Shown here in pieces: positions 50,131 through 59,200 of a stretch of DNA of 64,000 nucleotides. A model generated the notes under the pieces. That model had not been told where the DNA came from and did not search any database. It saw nothing but the letters and a program-made list of their open reading frames with translations. A program made the translations under genes and the position numbers. Within the stretch, counting starts at the first letter, position 1. The number at the start of each line of letters is the position of its first letter. Source of the stretch: Pararhodobacter sp. CCB-MM2 (GTDB lineage Bacteria > Pseudomonadota > Alphaproteobacteria > Rhodobacterales > Rhodobacteraceae); contig NZ_LRRR01000006.1 of assembly GCF_001691415.1 (NCBI RefSeq), positions 124,001 through 188,000 of the forward strand. The letters run 5' to 3'.

Positions 50131-51015
50131 TCAGCCCATGCGGTCCGACGCATAGGCGCCGGGCGAGGCCGGGAAGACCACGGTGCGGTGACCGTTCTGG
50201 AACACGCGGTGCTGGGCATGGGCGTGCACGGCGCGGGCCAGAACCTGCGCCTCGACGTCACGGCCCAGCGAGACGTAGTCCGAGGGGCTCTGCGCATGGG
50301 TGACGCGGACGGTGTCCTGCTCGATGATAGGGCCTTCGTCCAGATCGGCGGTGACATAGTGGGCGGTCGCCCCGATCAGCTTCACGCCGCGGGTATAGGC
50401 CTGCTTGTAGGGGTTCGCGCCCTTGAACGACGGCAGGAACGAGTGGTGGATGTTGATGATCCGGCCCGACATCTTGGTGCACAGCGCATCCGACAGCACC
50501 TGCATGTAGCGCGCCAGCACGATCAGTTCCGCACCCGAGCTTTCGACAACTTCCATCAACCGCGCTTCGGCTTCGGGCTTGTTCGCCTTGGTGACGTTGA
50601 TGTGGTAGAAGGGCAGATCGTTGTTCACCACGACCTTCTGATAGGTCATGTGGTTCGACACCACGCCGACCAGATCGACCGGCAGCGCGCCGATGCGCCA
50701 GCGGTACAGCAGGTCGTTCAGGCAATGGCCGAAGTTCGACACCATCAACAGCACCTTCATGCGCGTACCGCTGTCATGGATGCCCCAGGTCATGTCGAAC
50801 GACTGGGCAATCGGGGCAAAGCCGTCGCGCAGGCTATCGGGCGACGCGCCGGTTTCCGCGGTGAAGGTGATGCGCGTGAAGAAATGGCCCGTCTCCAGGT
50901 CATCGTATTGCGCGGCGTCGGTGATGTTGCACCCGTTCTCGGCCAGGAACCCCGAGATGGCGGCGACGATGCCGCGCTTCGAAGCGCATTGGACGGTCAG
51001 GACGAAAGAAGTCAT
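50131..51015 (-). CDS. purU: formyltetrahydrofolate deformylase
   Basis: This 294-aa enzyme hydrolyses 10-formyl-THF to formate and THF, balancing one-carbon pools with glycine and methionine. It has an N-terminal ACT domain (residues 3-85, FVLTVQCASKRGIVAAISGFL). The formyltransferase-like catalytic domain contains SNFGHCLNDLLYRW, NIHHSFLPSFKGANPY with the catalytic histidine, and IGATAHYVTADLDEGPIIEQD. A 192-bp leader precedes it. Confidence 0.96.
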   Translation of the reverse strand: MTSFVLTVQCASKRGIVAAISGFLAENGCNITDAAQYDDLETGHFFTRITFTAETGASPDSLRDGFAPIAQSFDMTWGIHDSGTRMKVLLMVSNFGHCLNDLLYRWRIGALPVDLVGVVSNHMTYQKVVVNNDLPFYHINVTKANKPEAEARLMEVVESSGAELIVLARYMQVLSDALCTKMSGRIINIHHSFLPSFKGANPYKQAYTRGVKLIGATAHYVTADLDEGPIIEQDTVRVTHAQSPSDYVSLGRDVEAQVLARAVHAHAQHRVFQNGHRTVVFPASPGAYASDRMG

Positions 51016-51207
51016 GAAGAAGTTCCCGGGTCAGAGGGGTGGGGAGGAGGAGCTGTCCGAAACTATGTCGATACTGCATTGCGGCATAAGGGCCCGCGGC
51101 GATCTGCGCGACGCAAATCGCGCGATCCGCGACTCGTGGGGGAACGCGGCGACGCCAATGGTGGACTTTCGGCGCCGATAGCGACCCTGACTGGTGCCGG
51201 TTGGCTC
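51016..51207 (-). other. purU upstream region
   Basis: The 192 bases between the aldo/keto reductase stop and the purU start hold imperfect stem-forming sequences (for example around 51095-51135, rich in GATCGCGCGATC-like words). A purine-rich Shine-Dalgarno stretch lies at 51028-51048. I could not match a known riboswitch. Confidence 0.4.
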
Positions 51208-52161
51208 TCAGGCCCCGGCTGCCTCCAGCACCTGAAGATCGCCCTCGGACAGCTGCAAAGCCGCTGCACGGGCGAAACTTTCGACCTGCTCGACGCTGGT
51301 GGCGCTGGCAATCGGCGCGGTGACACCCTGCCTTGCGATCAGCCAGGCCAGCGCGACTTCGGCCTGCGTGGCGCCCTGCCCCTCGGCCACCTGATCCAGC
51401 GCGGAGAGGATGCGCAACCCGCGCTCCGTCAAATACTTCCGCACCGATTCGCCTCGGGCGCGGCCGGCCAGATCGGCCTCGGTCCGGTATTTCCCGCTGA
51501 GGAACCCCGCCGCCAGCCCATAGTAACAGACGACACCAATATCCTCCTGCAGGCAGAGATCGCGCAGCGCCTCTTCGAATCCCGCGCGGTCGTGCAGGTT
51601 ATAGCCCGGCTGAATCACCTGATAGCGCGGCAGCCCCTCGGCCTTTGCCACCTCCAGCGCCTTGCCCAAGAGCGCGGCGTCATAGTTCGAGGCCCCGATC
51701 GCCCGGATCTTCCCGGCCTTCAGCAGCCGGTCATAGGCGCCCAGCGTATCGGCATGATCGGCCTCGGGGTCCGGCCAGTGCGAGAAATAGAGGTCGATCT
51801 CGTCGATCCCCAACCGGGCCAGCGACCGATCGACCGCCGTTTCGATCCAGCCAGAGGACAGGCCCTTCTCACCCGGGCCACCCATGTCGGACCCGACCTT
51901 GGTGAACAGCACCACTTTCTCGCGCATACCGGGGCGCTGCGCGAACCAACGGCCCAAAACGGTTTCCGATTCGCCACCCGAATGGCCCGGCGCCCAGCGC
52001 GAATAGACATCGGCCGTGTCGATGGCGTTGAACCCGTGGTCGATGAAGGCATCCAGAACGCGGAAACTGGTCGCCTCATCGGCGGTCCAGCCCAGCACAT
52101 TGCCGCCGAAAACCAAGGGCGCGATCCGCAGCCCCGTCTTGCCCAGATTGCGCGTTTCCAT
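51208..52161 (-). CDS. aldo/keto reductase
   Basis: This 317-aa TIM-barrel NADPH oxidoreductase starts METRNLGKTGLRIAPLVFGG. The catalytic set is D (AIDTADVYSRW), its tyrosine, the lysine in LFTKVGS and the histidine in LYFSHWPDPEADH. The C-terminal region PIASATSVEQVES binds the adenosine phosphate. It resembles the YajO/Tas branch (AKR11-14). The start is the ATG at 52161; the upstream frame runs into the tRNA gene. The physiological aldehyde or ketone is unknown. Confidence 0.9.
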   Translation of the reverse strand: METRNLGKTGLRIAPLVFGGNVLGWTADEATSFRVLDAFIDHGFNAIDTADVYSRWAPGHSGGESETVLGRWFAQRPGMREKVVLFTKVGSDMGGPGEKGLSSGWIETAVDRSLARLGIDEIDLYFSHWPDPEADHADTLGAYDRLLKAGKIRAIGASNYDAALLGKALEVAKAEGLPRYQVIQPGYNLHDRAGFEEALRDLCLQEDIGVVCYYGLAAGFLSGKYRTEADLAGRARGESVRKYLTERGLRILSALDQVAEGQGATQAEVALAWLIARQGVTAPIASATSVEQVESFARAAALQLSEGDLQVLEAAGA

Positions 52162-52258
52162 GGGTGTGCCCTCTCGCTGATTGCCGCTTGCTGAACAAGT
52201 TAAGCGGCACGGCGGGAAAGGGAAGTCCGGATCTGAAATCGACGGCCCGAGAATCAAG

Positions 52259-52290
52259 AAACCCCGCAAGGACAAAGCCTTGCGGGGTTT
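52259..52290 (-). terminator. Rho-independent terminator of tRNA-Leu
   Basis: A perfect 13-bp stem AAACCCCGCAAGG/CCTTGCGGGGTTT with loop of six lies eight bases beyond the tRNA 3' end on the minus strand and is followed by CTTGATTC. Confidence 0.88.
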
Positions 52291-52297
52291 CTGGTAT

Positions 52298-52384
52298 TGG
52301 TGCCCAGGAGAGGACTCGAACCTCCACTTCCTTACGGAAACTAGCACCTGAAGCTAGCGCGTCTACCAATTCCGCCACCTGGGC
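52298..52384 (-). tRNA. tRNA-Leu (anticodon CAG)
   Basis: The minus strand encodes an 87-nt class II tRNA with acceptor GCCCAGG and its partner CCTGGGC. The D arm is GGCGGAATTGGTAGACGC, the anticodon loop TTCAGGT (anticodon CAG), and the long variable arm TTCCGTAAGGAA. The T arm contains GGTTCGAGTCC, and CCA is encoded at 52298-52300 (TGG on plus). Confidence 0.96.
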
Positions 52385-52400
52385 TGGTGGTGTGAGCGGC

Positions 52401-52429
52401 TGAATATCCGTGCCCCCGAACACTGTCAA
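52401..52429 (-). promoter_or_regulatory. sigma-70-type promoter of tRNA-Leu
   Basis: On the minus strand TTGACA (52424-52429), 17 bases, TATTCA (52401-52406), with the start expected close to 52394. This is the best housekeeping-type promoter seen in the window. Confidence 0.8.
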
Positions 52430-52620
52430 CGGCCCTTTCAAAAAAATCGTCACGCGGACGAAAAAATGTCATCCAGCCGGTCAGGTCATGGGTGACGGGT
52501 CCCCCTGCCCCACCTCGCCGCGACGCAGAAGACGCATCGGATGCGCCCTGCTTTTGGCTTGTCGCGCAAGGGGCTGAGGGGTATTGAGCAAGGAAATACG
52601 CTGTCTGCGCGGAGGCCAAC

Positions 52621-53607
52621 ATGACGAAACTTGTCACGATCCTGGGCGGTTCGGGCTTTGTCGGACGCTATGTCGCCCGCCGCATGGCGCAGGCAGGCTG
52701 GCGCGTCCGCGTTGCGACTCGCCGCCCCAACGAACGCCTTTACGTGCGCACCTATGGCTTTGTCGGCCAGGTTGAGCCCGTCCTGTGCAACATCCGCAAC
52801 GAAGAGTCCGTCCGCGCGGCGATTGCCGGGGCCGATGCCGTGGTGAACTGCGCCGGCATCCTCGCCGAGAGCGGCAAGAACAGCTTCAACGCCGTGCAGG
52901 CCGAAGGCGCCGGCATGGTGGCCCGCCTCGCCGCCGAAGCCGGTGTGCCGCATCTGGTGCATATCTCGGCCATCGGCGCCGATGCCGAGGCTGAAAGCGC
53001 TTATTCGCGCACCAAGGGTCTGGGCGAAGCGGCCGTGCTGCAGGCCTTCCCCGGCGCAGTCATCCTGCGCCCCTCGGTGATCTTCGGGCCCGAGGACGAG
53101 TTCTTCAACCGTTTCGCCGCCTCGGTACGCGTCTCGCCGATCCTGCCGATCACCGCCGCGAACACCCGCTTCCAGCCGGTCTATGTCGATGACGTCGCCG
53201 AAGCCGCTGCCAATGCCGCCATGGGTCAGGCCGAGGCGGGGATCTACGAACTGGGCGGCCCCGACGCGATGAGCTTCCGCGACCTGATGACGATGATGCT
53301 GCAGGTGATCCGTCGCCGCCGCGTGATCGTGAACCTGCCGCGCTTCGCCGCCTCGATCGGGGCGACGCTGGGTGGCATCGCGCAGACGCTGAGCCTCGGC
53401 ATCGTCAAGGCGCCGATCACCAAGACCCAGCTTCTGGACCTGCAGCACGACAACGTCGTGGCCGACGGCGCCAAGGGCCTGCGCGATCTGGGCGTACAGC
53501 CGACGCCGATGGACCTGATCCTGCCGAGCTATCTGTGGCGCTTCCGCCCGACCGGCCAGTACGACGCGATCAAGGAATCGGCCAAGGGCCTGCGCGGTCA
53601 GGAGTGA
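52621..53607 (+). CDS. NDUFA9-like complex I-associated NAD(P)-binding protein
   Basis: This 328-aa atypical extended SDR has a Rossmann start VTILGGSGFVGRYVARRMAQ, then CAGILAESGKNSFNAVQAEGA, ILRPSVIFGPEDEFFNRFA and FQPVYVDDVAEAA. It matches the NDUFA9 subfamily, an accessory subunit of complex I in mitochondria and in some alphaproteobacteria (Paracoccus). The catalytic YxxxK is weak (YSRTKGLGE), in line with a structural or NADPH-binding role. No nuo genes adjoin. It shares a terminator with the convergent uppP gene. Confidence 0.88.
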   Translation: MTKLVTILGGSGFVGRYVARRMAQAGWRVRVATRRPNERLYVRTYGFVGQVEPVLCNIRNEESVRAAIAGADAVVNCAGILAESGKNSFNAVQAEGAGMVARLAAEAGVPHLVHISAIGADAEAESAYSRTKGLGEAAVLQAFPGAVILRPSVIFGPEDEFFNRFAASVRVSPILPITAANTRFQPVYVDDVAEAAANAAMGQAEAGIYELGGPDAMSFRDLMTMMLQVIRRRRVIVNLPRFAASIGATLGGIAQTLSLGIVKAPITKTQLLDLQHDNVVADGAKGLRDLGVQPTPMDLILPSYLWRFRPTGQYDAIKESAKGLRGQE

Positions 53608-53627
53608 TCCTGCCGCCACCGAACGCA

Positions 53628-53654
53628 AAAGGCCGGGCGCATTGCCCGGCCTTT
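53628..53654. terminator. bidirectional Rho-independent terminator
   Basis: AAAGGCCGGGC and GCCCGGCCTTT form an 11-bp stem with loop GCATT, with A runs before and T runs after. It serves both the NDUFA9-like gene and uppP (converging). Confidence 0.85.
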
Positions 53655-53679
53655 CTCATTTCAAGGCGCCCTTTCACGG

Positions 53680-54483
53680 TTAGGCGTAGGCCATCCACAG
53701 CAGAAACATGCCCAGCAGCACGCGATAGATCACGTAGGGGGTGAAGCTGACCGCTGCGAGGAACTTCATCATCACCTTCAGCGCGAACAGTGCCGCCACG
53801 AACGAGATCGCCGCCCCGATGGCGCCGTCGATCGCTGCCTGCGCATTCGCCGTCTCGACGAGGTCCAGCGCCGTGATCGCGCCCGAGGCGATGATCGTCG
53901 GGATCGACATCAGCATCGACAGCCGCGCGGCGTCATGGCGCTCGAACCCGAGGAAGCGCGCGCCGGTGATCGTGCTGCCCGAGCGCGAGGTGCCCGGAAT
54001 CAGCGCCACCGCCTGCCATAGCCCAAGCAGGATCGCATCGCGGAAGGTCCAACCTTCGGCCCGGCGATCCTCGGGGCCCAGCTTGTCGGCGGCATAAAGG
54101 ATCACGCCGAAGACCAGCATGGTCCAGCCGATCACCGCCATCGAGCGCATGGCATCGACAAGGCCCGTCGCCTTCAGCACCAGACCCAGCGCCATCACCG
54201 GCACCGTGGCCACGAACAGCAGGAAGGCCATCCGCGCGCCGGGCGAATCAAGGCGGCCGCGCAGCATCGCCGGGATGCCGCGTAACACCATCGCCACATC
54301 GGCGCGGAAATAGAGCATCACGGCCAGCAAAGTGCCGACATGCACAGACACGTCAAGCGCCACGCCCTGATCCTGCCAGCCGGCCAATTGCGGCAGGAGG
54401 ATGAGATGCCCGGACGAGGATATCGGAAGGAATTCGGTAATGCCCTGAATCAATGCAAGAATCAGGATGTGATAGAGCGGCAT
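53680..54483 (-). CDS. uppP: undecaprenyl-diphosphate phosphatase
   Basis: This integral membrane enzyme (about 267 aa) recycles the lipid carrier for peptidoglycan by removing a phosphate from undecaprenyl diphosphate. The two active-site motifs are QGITEFLPISSSGHLIL and IPGTSRSGSTITGARFLG. It has about eight hydrophobic helices. The start is placed at the ATG at 54483 with AGAGG upstream; ATGs at 54501 and 54516 are possible. It is divergent from gltD across 215 bases that contain inverted operator-like sequences. Confidence 0.95.
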   Translation of the reverse strand: MPLYHILILALIQGITEFLPISSSGHLILLPQLAGWQDQGVALDVSVHVGTLLAVMLYFRADVAMVLRGIPAMLRGRLDSPGARMAFLLFVATVPVMALGLVLKATGLVDAMRSMAVIGWTMLVFGVILYAADKLGPEDRRAEGWTFRDAILLGLWQAVALIPGTSRSGSTITGARFLGFERHDAARLSMLMSIPTIIASGAITALDLVETANAQAAIDGAIGAAISFVAALFALKVMMKFLAAVSFTPYVIYRVLLGMFLLWMAYA

Positions 54484-54548
54484 TGTCAGCGCCTCTGCCA
54501 TGGTTCGGGGCACCATACCGCCTTTTGAAAAAAGGGGAAGCCGTGAAG

Positions 54549-54644
54549 ATAGGTATATTTTACTGACCTATTTTGCAGAGGCGCGCTCAGACAAAGCGCG
54601 TTGCGATGTAAAATAAGTTGGATATAGGTCAGTCTTGCTGACTT
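54549..54644. promoter_or_regulatory. operator region between uppP and gltD
   Basis: AGGTCAGTCTTGCTGACTT (54626-54644) is a palindrome almost identical to the one in the petP/ilvE gap. Upstream, ACTGACCTAT (54562-54571) is the exact reverse complement of ATAGGTCAGT (54624-54633). ATAGGT/ACCTAT also brackets 54549-54571. Together they suggest a regulator binding at two places 52 bases apart, the proximal one 54 bases before the gltD ATG. Confidence 0.6.
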
Positions 54645-54698
54645 TTCTTGTCTTTCATTCCAGAGTATCCCTGCGCGACAATTGCGGGAGACCCAGCC

Positions 54699-56135
54699 AT
54701 GGCCACACAGCGCATGCTCAAGTTCGTGACCAAGCCCAAGGAAATGCCGACCAAGCGGTCGGCGGGCGAACGCCGCGAAGACTTCGACGAGATCTATCGC
54801 GAGTTTGCGGCGGAAAAGGCTGCGGAGCAAGCCAGCCGTTGCAGCCAATGCGGCGTGCCCTATTGCCAGTCGCATTGCCCGTTGCACAACAACATCCCCG
54901 ACTGGCTGATGCTGACCGCTTCGGGCCGTCTGCAGGAAGCCTATGAGCTGTCGCAGTCGACCAACACCTTCCCCGAGATCTGCGGCCGCATCTGCCCGCA
55001 GGACCGTCTGTGTGAAGGCAATTGCGTGATCGAGCAGTCGGGCCACGGCACCGTCACCATCGGCGCCGTCGAGAAATACATCACCGACACCGCTTGGGAG
55101 CAGGGCTGGGTGAAGCCCGGCGTGCCCATGGCCGAGCGTGATCAATCCGTCGCCATCATCGGCGCGGGCCCCGGCGGTCTGTCGGCGGCTGACCGTCTGC
55201 GTCGCCTCGGCGTTCAGGTCACCGTCTATGACCGCTATGACCGCGCGGGCGGCCTGCTGACCTATGGTATCCCCGGCTTCAAGCTGGAGAAGGACGTGGT
55301 CATGCGCCGCATCGAGCAGCTCGAAGCGGCCGGCGTGCAATTCGTGCTGAACTGCAAGGTCGGCGAGGACATCAGCTTCGACGCGATCCGCGGCAAGCAT
55401 GATGCCGTGCTGATCGCCACCGGCGTCTACAAGTCGCGCGACCTTTACGGCCCCGGCGCGGAACTGCCCGGCATCGTCAAGGCGCTGGACTATCTGACCG
55501 TCTCGAACCGCCTGAGCTTCGGCGACGAAGTGGCGGAATTCACCTCGGGCGCGCTGAATGCCGAGGGCAAGCGCGTCGTCGTCATCGGCGGCGGCGATAC
55601 CGCGATGGACTGCGTGCGCACCGCCGTGCGTCAGGGCGCGACCTCGGTCAAGCTGCTCTACCGCCGCGACCGCGACAACATGCCGGGCTCGCAGCGCGAA
55701 GTGCAGAACGCCGAGGAAGAAGGCGTCGATTTCGTCTGGCTGACCGCGCCTGCGGGCTTCGAAGGCGATGAGGCTGTGACCGGCGTCAACGTGCAGAAGA
55801 TGCGCCTCGGCGCGCCGGATGCCTCGGGCCGTCGTTCGCCCGAACTGATCGAAGGCGCCGATTACATCGAGCCGGCCGATCTGGTGATCAAGGCGCTCGG
55901 CTTCGAGCCCGAGGAAATCCCGACCCTCTGGGGCGTGCCGGAACTGACCGTGACCCGCTGGGGCACGATCCGCTGCGATCACGCAACCCACGCGACCAGC
56001 CTGCCCGGCGTCTATGCCGTGGGCGACATCGTGCGCGGTGCCTCGCTGGTGGTCTGGGCGATCCGCGATGGCCGCGAGGCTGCGGATTCGATCCTCGACT
56101 ACCTGTCGCAACCCGCCTCGGTGGCGGCTGAGTAA
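54699..56135 (+). CDS. gltD: glutamate synthase (NADPH) small subunit
   Basis: This 478-aa beta subunit passes electrons from NADPH to the large subunit. The N-terminal iron-sulfur segment has CSQCGVPYCQSHCPLHNNIP and CPQDRLCEGNC, the FAD site is VAIIGAGPGGLSAADRL, and the NADPH site VVVIGGGDTAMDCVRTA. GDIVRGASLVVWAIRDGREAA closes it. The ATG at 54699 has GGGAG upstream. It stands first in the gltD-gltB order, behind operator-like palindromes. Confidence 0.97.
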   Translation: MATQRMLKFVTKPKEMPTKRSAGERREDFDEIYREFAAEKAAEQASRCSQCGVPYCQSHCPLHNNIPDWLMLTASGRLQEAYELSQSTNTFPEICGRICPQDRLCEGNCVIEQSGHGTVTIGAVEKYITDTAWEQGWVKPGVPMAERDQSVAIIGAGPGGLSAADRLRRLGVQVTVYDRYDRAGGLLTYGIPGFKLEKDVVMRRIEQLEAAGVQFVLNCKVGEDISFDAIRGKHDAVLIATGVYKSRDLYGPGAELPGIVKALDYLTVSNRLSFGDEVAEFTSGALNAEGKRVVVIGGGDTAMDCVRTAVRQGATSVKLLYRRDRDNMPGSQREVQNAEEEGVDFVWLTAPAGFEGDEAVTGVNVQKMRLGAPDASGRRSPELIEGADYIEPADLVIKALGFEPEEIPTLWGVPELTVTRWGTIRCDHATHATSLPGVYAVGDIVRGASLVVWAIRDGREAADSILDYLSQPASVAAE

Positions 56136-56282
56136 CACGGCCCGGGGTTCAGCCCCCGGCCAGGCGCCCTCCCCCGCAACGGGGACCGCGACCGGACCCC
56201 GGGCTGGGCCCACATCTTCTGACCCGGCAGGACTGCATCCCTGAGATCAGCCTGACCGCCCGCAACTGAAAAGGAGCAAGCC

Positions 56283-59200
56283 ATGACCGTCTACGACGAA
56301 AGCTGGGTCGCCGCCGAAGAGGCGAAGCGCCGCTGGATGGATGAGAACGGCCTCTACAAGACCGATGACGAGCATGCCTCGTGCGGTGTGGGCCTTGTTG
56401 TGTCGATCAACGGCAAGCCCTCGCGGCAGGTCGTGATGAACGGCATTAACGCGCTGAAGGCGATCTGGCACCGCGGTGCGGTCGATGCCGACGGCAAGAC
56501 CGGCGACGGTGCGGGCATCCATGTGCAGATCCCGGCGCCCTTCTTCTACGACCAGATCCGCCGCACTGGCCATGAGCCCGACATGGATTCGCTCATCGCC
56601 GTCGGTCAGGTCTTCCTGCCGCGCACCGATTTCGGCGCGCAGGAGCGGTGCCGGACCATCGTCGAGACCGAAGTCCTGCGCATGGGCTACTATATCTACG
56701 GCTGGCGCCATGTCCCGGTGGACACGCTGGTTCTGGGCGAGAAGGCCAATGCCACCCGCCCCGAGATCGAGCAGATCCTGATCAAGAACACCAAGGGGAC
56801 CGACGAGGAAACCTTCGAGCGCGAGCTCTACATCATCCGTCGCCGCATCGAGAAGGCGGCGATCGAGGCGCAGGTGACCGGGCTCTACATCTGCTCGTTG
56901 TCCTGCCGCTCGATCATCTACAAGGGGATGATGCTGGCCGAGCAGGTCGCGACCTTCTACCCCGACCTGATGGACGAGCGTTTCATCTCGTCCTTCGCGA
57001 TCTATCACCAGCGCTATTCGACCAACACCTTCCCGCAATGGTGGCTGGCCCAGCCCTTCCGCATGCTTGCCCATAACGGCGAGATCAACACGCTGAAGGG
57101 CAACGTGAACTGGATGAAGTCGCACGAGATCCGCATGGCCTCGTCGGCCTTCGGTGAGATGGCCGAGGACATCAAGCCGATCGTTCCCGGCGGTTCCTCC
57201 GACTCGGGCGCGCTGGACGCGGTGTTCGAGGTTCTGGTGCGTTCGGGCCGTTCGGCGCCGATGGCGAAGACCATGCTGGTGCCGGAAGCCTGGTCCAAGA
57301 CCACAGTCGAGCTGCCGAAGCCGTGGCAGGACATGTATTCCTACTGCAACTCGGTGATGGAGCCGTGGGACGGCCCCGCCGCTCTGGCGATGACCGATGG
57401 CCGCTGGGTCTGTGGCGGTCTGGACCGCAACGGCCTGCGCCCGATGCGCTATGTCGTGACGGGTGACGGCATGCTGATCGCCGGTTCGGAAGCGGGCATG
57501 GTGCCGGTCGACGAGATGACCGTGCGCGAGAAAGGCGCCCTCGGGCCGGGGCAGATGATTGCCGTCGACATGAAAGAGGGCAAGCTCTACCGCGACACCG
57601 CGCTGAAGGACCGTCTGGCCTCCAGCCAGCCGTTCGGCGAGTGGACCGACAAGATCGTCGAGCTGAACAACCTGCTGCGCGACGTGCCGGAGACCCCGAT
57701 GCACGCCGGCGAAGAGCTGCGCCGCCGCCAGATCGCCGCCGGCTATTCGATGGAAGAGATCGAGCAGATCCTCTCGCCGATGGCCGAGGACGGCAAGGAA
57801 GCCGTGGCCTCGATGGGCGATGACACGCCGTCTGCGGTGCTGTCGAAGGTCTATCGCCCGCTCAGCCACTTCTTCCGCCAGAACTTCAGCCAGGTGACCA
57901 ACCCGCCGATCGACTCGCTGCGCGAAAGCCGGGTGATGTCGCTGAAGACGCGCTTCGGCAACCTGAAGAACGTGCTCGACGAGAGCTCGGCCCAGACCGA
58001 GATCCTGATGCTGGAATCCCCGTTCATCGCGAACGAGGAATTCAAGATGATGGTCCAGCAATTCGGCGATGGCGTCACCTTCATCGACTGCACCTTCGAG
58101 GCCGATGCCGGCCCCGAGGCGCTGCGCGAAGGTCTGAACCGCATCCGCACCGAAGCCGAAGATGCCGTCCGCTCGGGCGCCGCGCATCTGGTGCTGACGG
58201 ATGAGAAGCAAGGCGCCGACCGGGTGCCGATGCCGATGATCCTCGCGACCTCGGCCGTGCACAGCTGGCTGACCCGCAAGGGCCTGCGCACATTCACCTC
58301 GATCAACACGCGTTCCGCCGAATGCATCGATCCGCACTACTTCGCGGTGCTGATCGGCTGTGGCGCGACGACGGTGAACCCCTACCTCGCGCAGGACACC
58401 ATCGCCGACCGTATCGACCGCGGCCTGCTGGACGGCTCGCTGATTGACGCCATGCGCCGTTACCGCGACGCCATCGACGCGGGTCTGTTGAAGATCATGG
58501 CGAAGATGGGGATCTCGATCATCTCGTCCTATCGCGGCGGTCTGAACTTCGAATCCGTGGGCCTCTCGCGCGCGCTGGTCGCCGATTACTTCCCCGGCAT
58601 GCACTCGCGCATCTCGGGCATCGGTCTGCACGGCATCCAGATGAAGCTGGAAGAGGTCCACACCAAGGGCTGGCGTCAGCCGGTGGGCCCGCTGCCGGTC
58701 GGCGGCTTCTACAAGGCCCGTCGCTCGGGCGAGAAGCATGCGTGGGAAGCGCAGACCATGCACCTGCTGCAATCGGCCTGTGACCGCGCGTCGTATGACC
58801 TGTGGCGCAAGTACTCGGCCGCCCTGCAGGCGAACCCGCCGATCCATCTGCGCGACCTTCTGGACTTCAAGCCGCTGGGCCGTCCGCTGCCCATCGAGGA
58901 GGTCGAATCGATCACCTCGATCCGCAAGCGTTTCGTCACCCCGGGCATGTCGCTCGGCGCCCTCTCGCCCGAGGCGCACCGCACTTTGTCCATCGCGATG
59001 AACCGCATCGGCGCGAAGTCGGATTCGGGTGAAGGCGGCGAGAGCCCCGACGATTTCACGCCCGAACCCAATGGCGACAACGCCTCGGCGAAGATCAAGC
59101 AGGTGGCCTCGGGTCGCTTCGGCGTCACCGCCGAATACCTGATCCATTGCGAGGAGTTGGAGATCAAGGTCGCGCAGGGTGCCAAGCCCGGCGAGGGTGG

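Noticed and set aside
51016..51207. A tetrahydrofolate riboswitch upstream of purU
   Set aside because: I could not find the conserved core of either THF riboswitch class in the sequence; stems alone are not enough.
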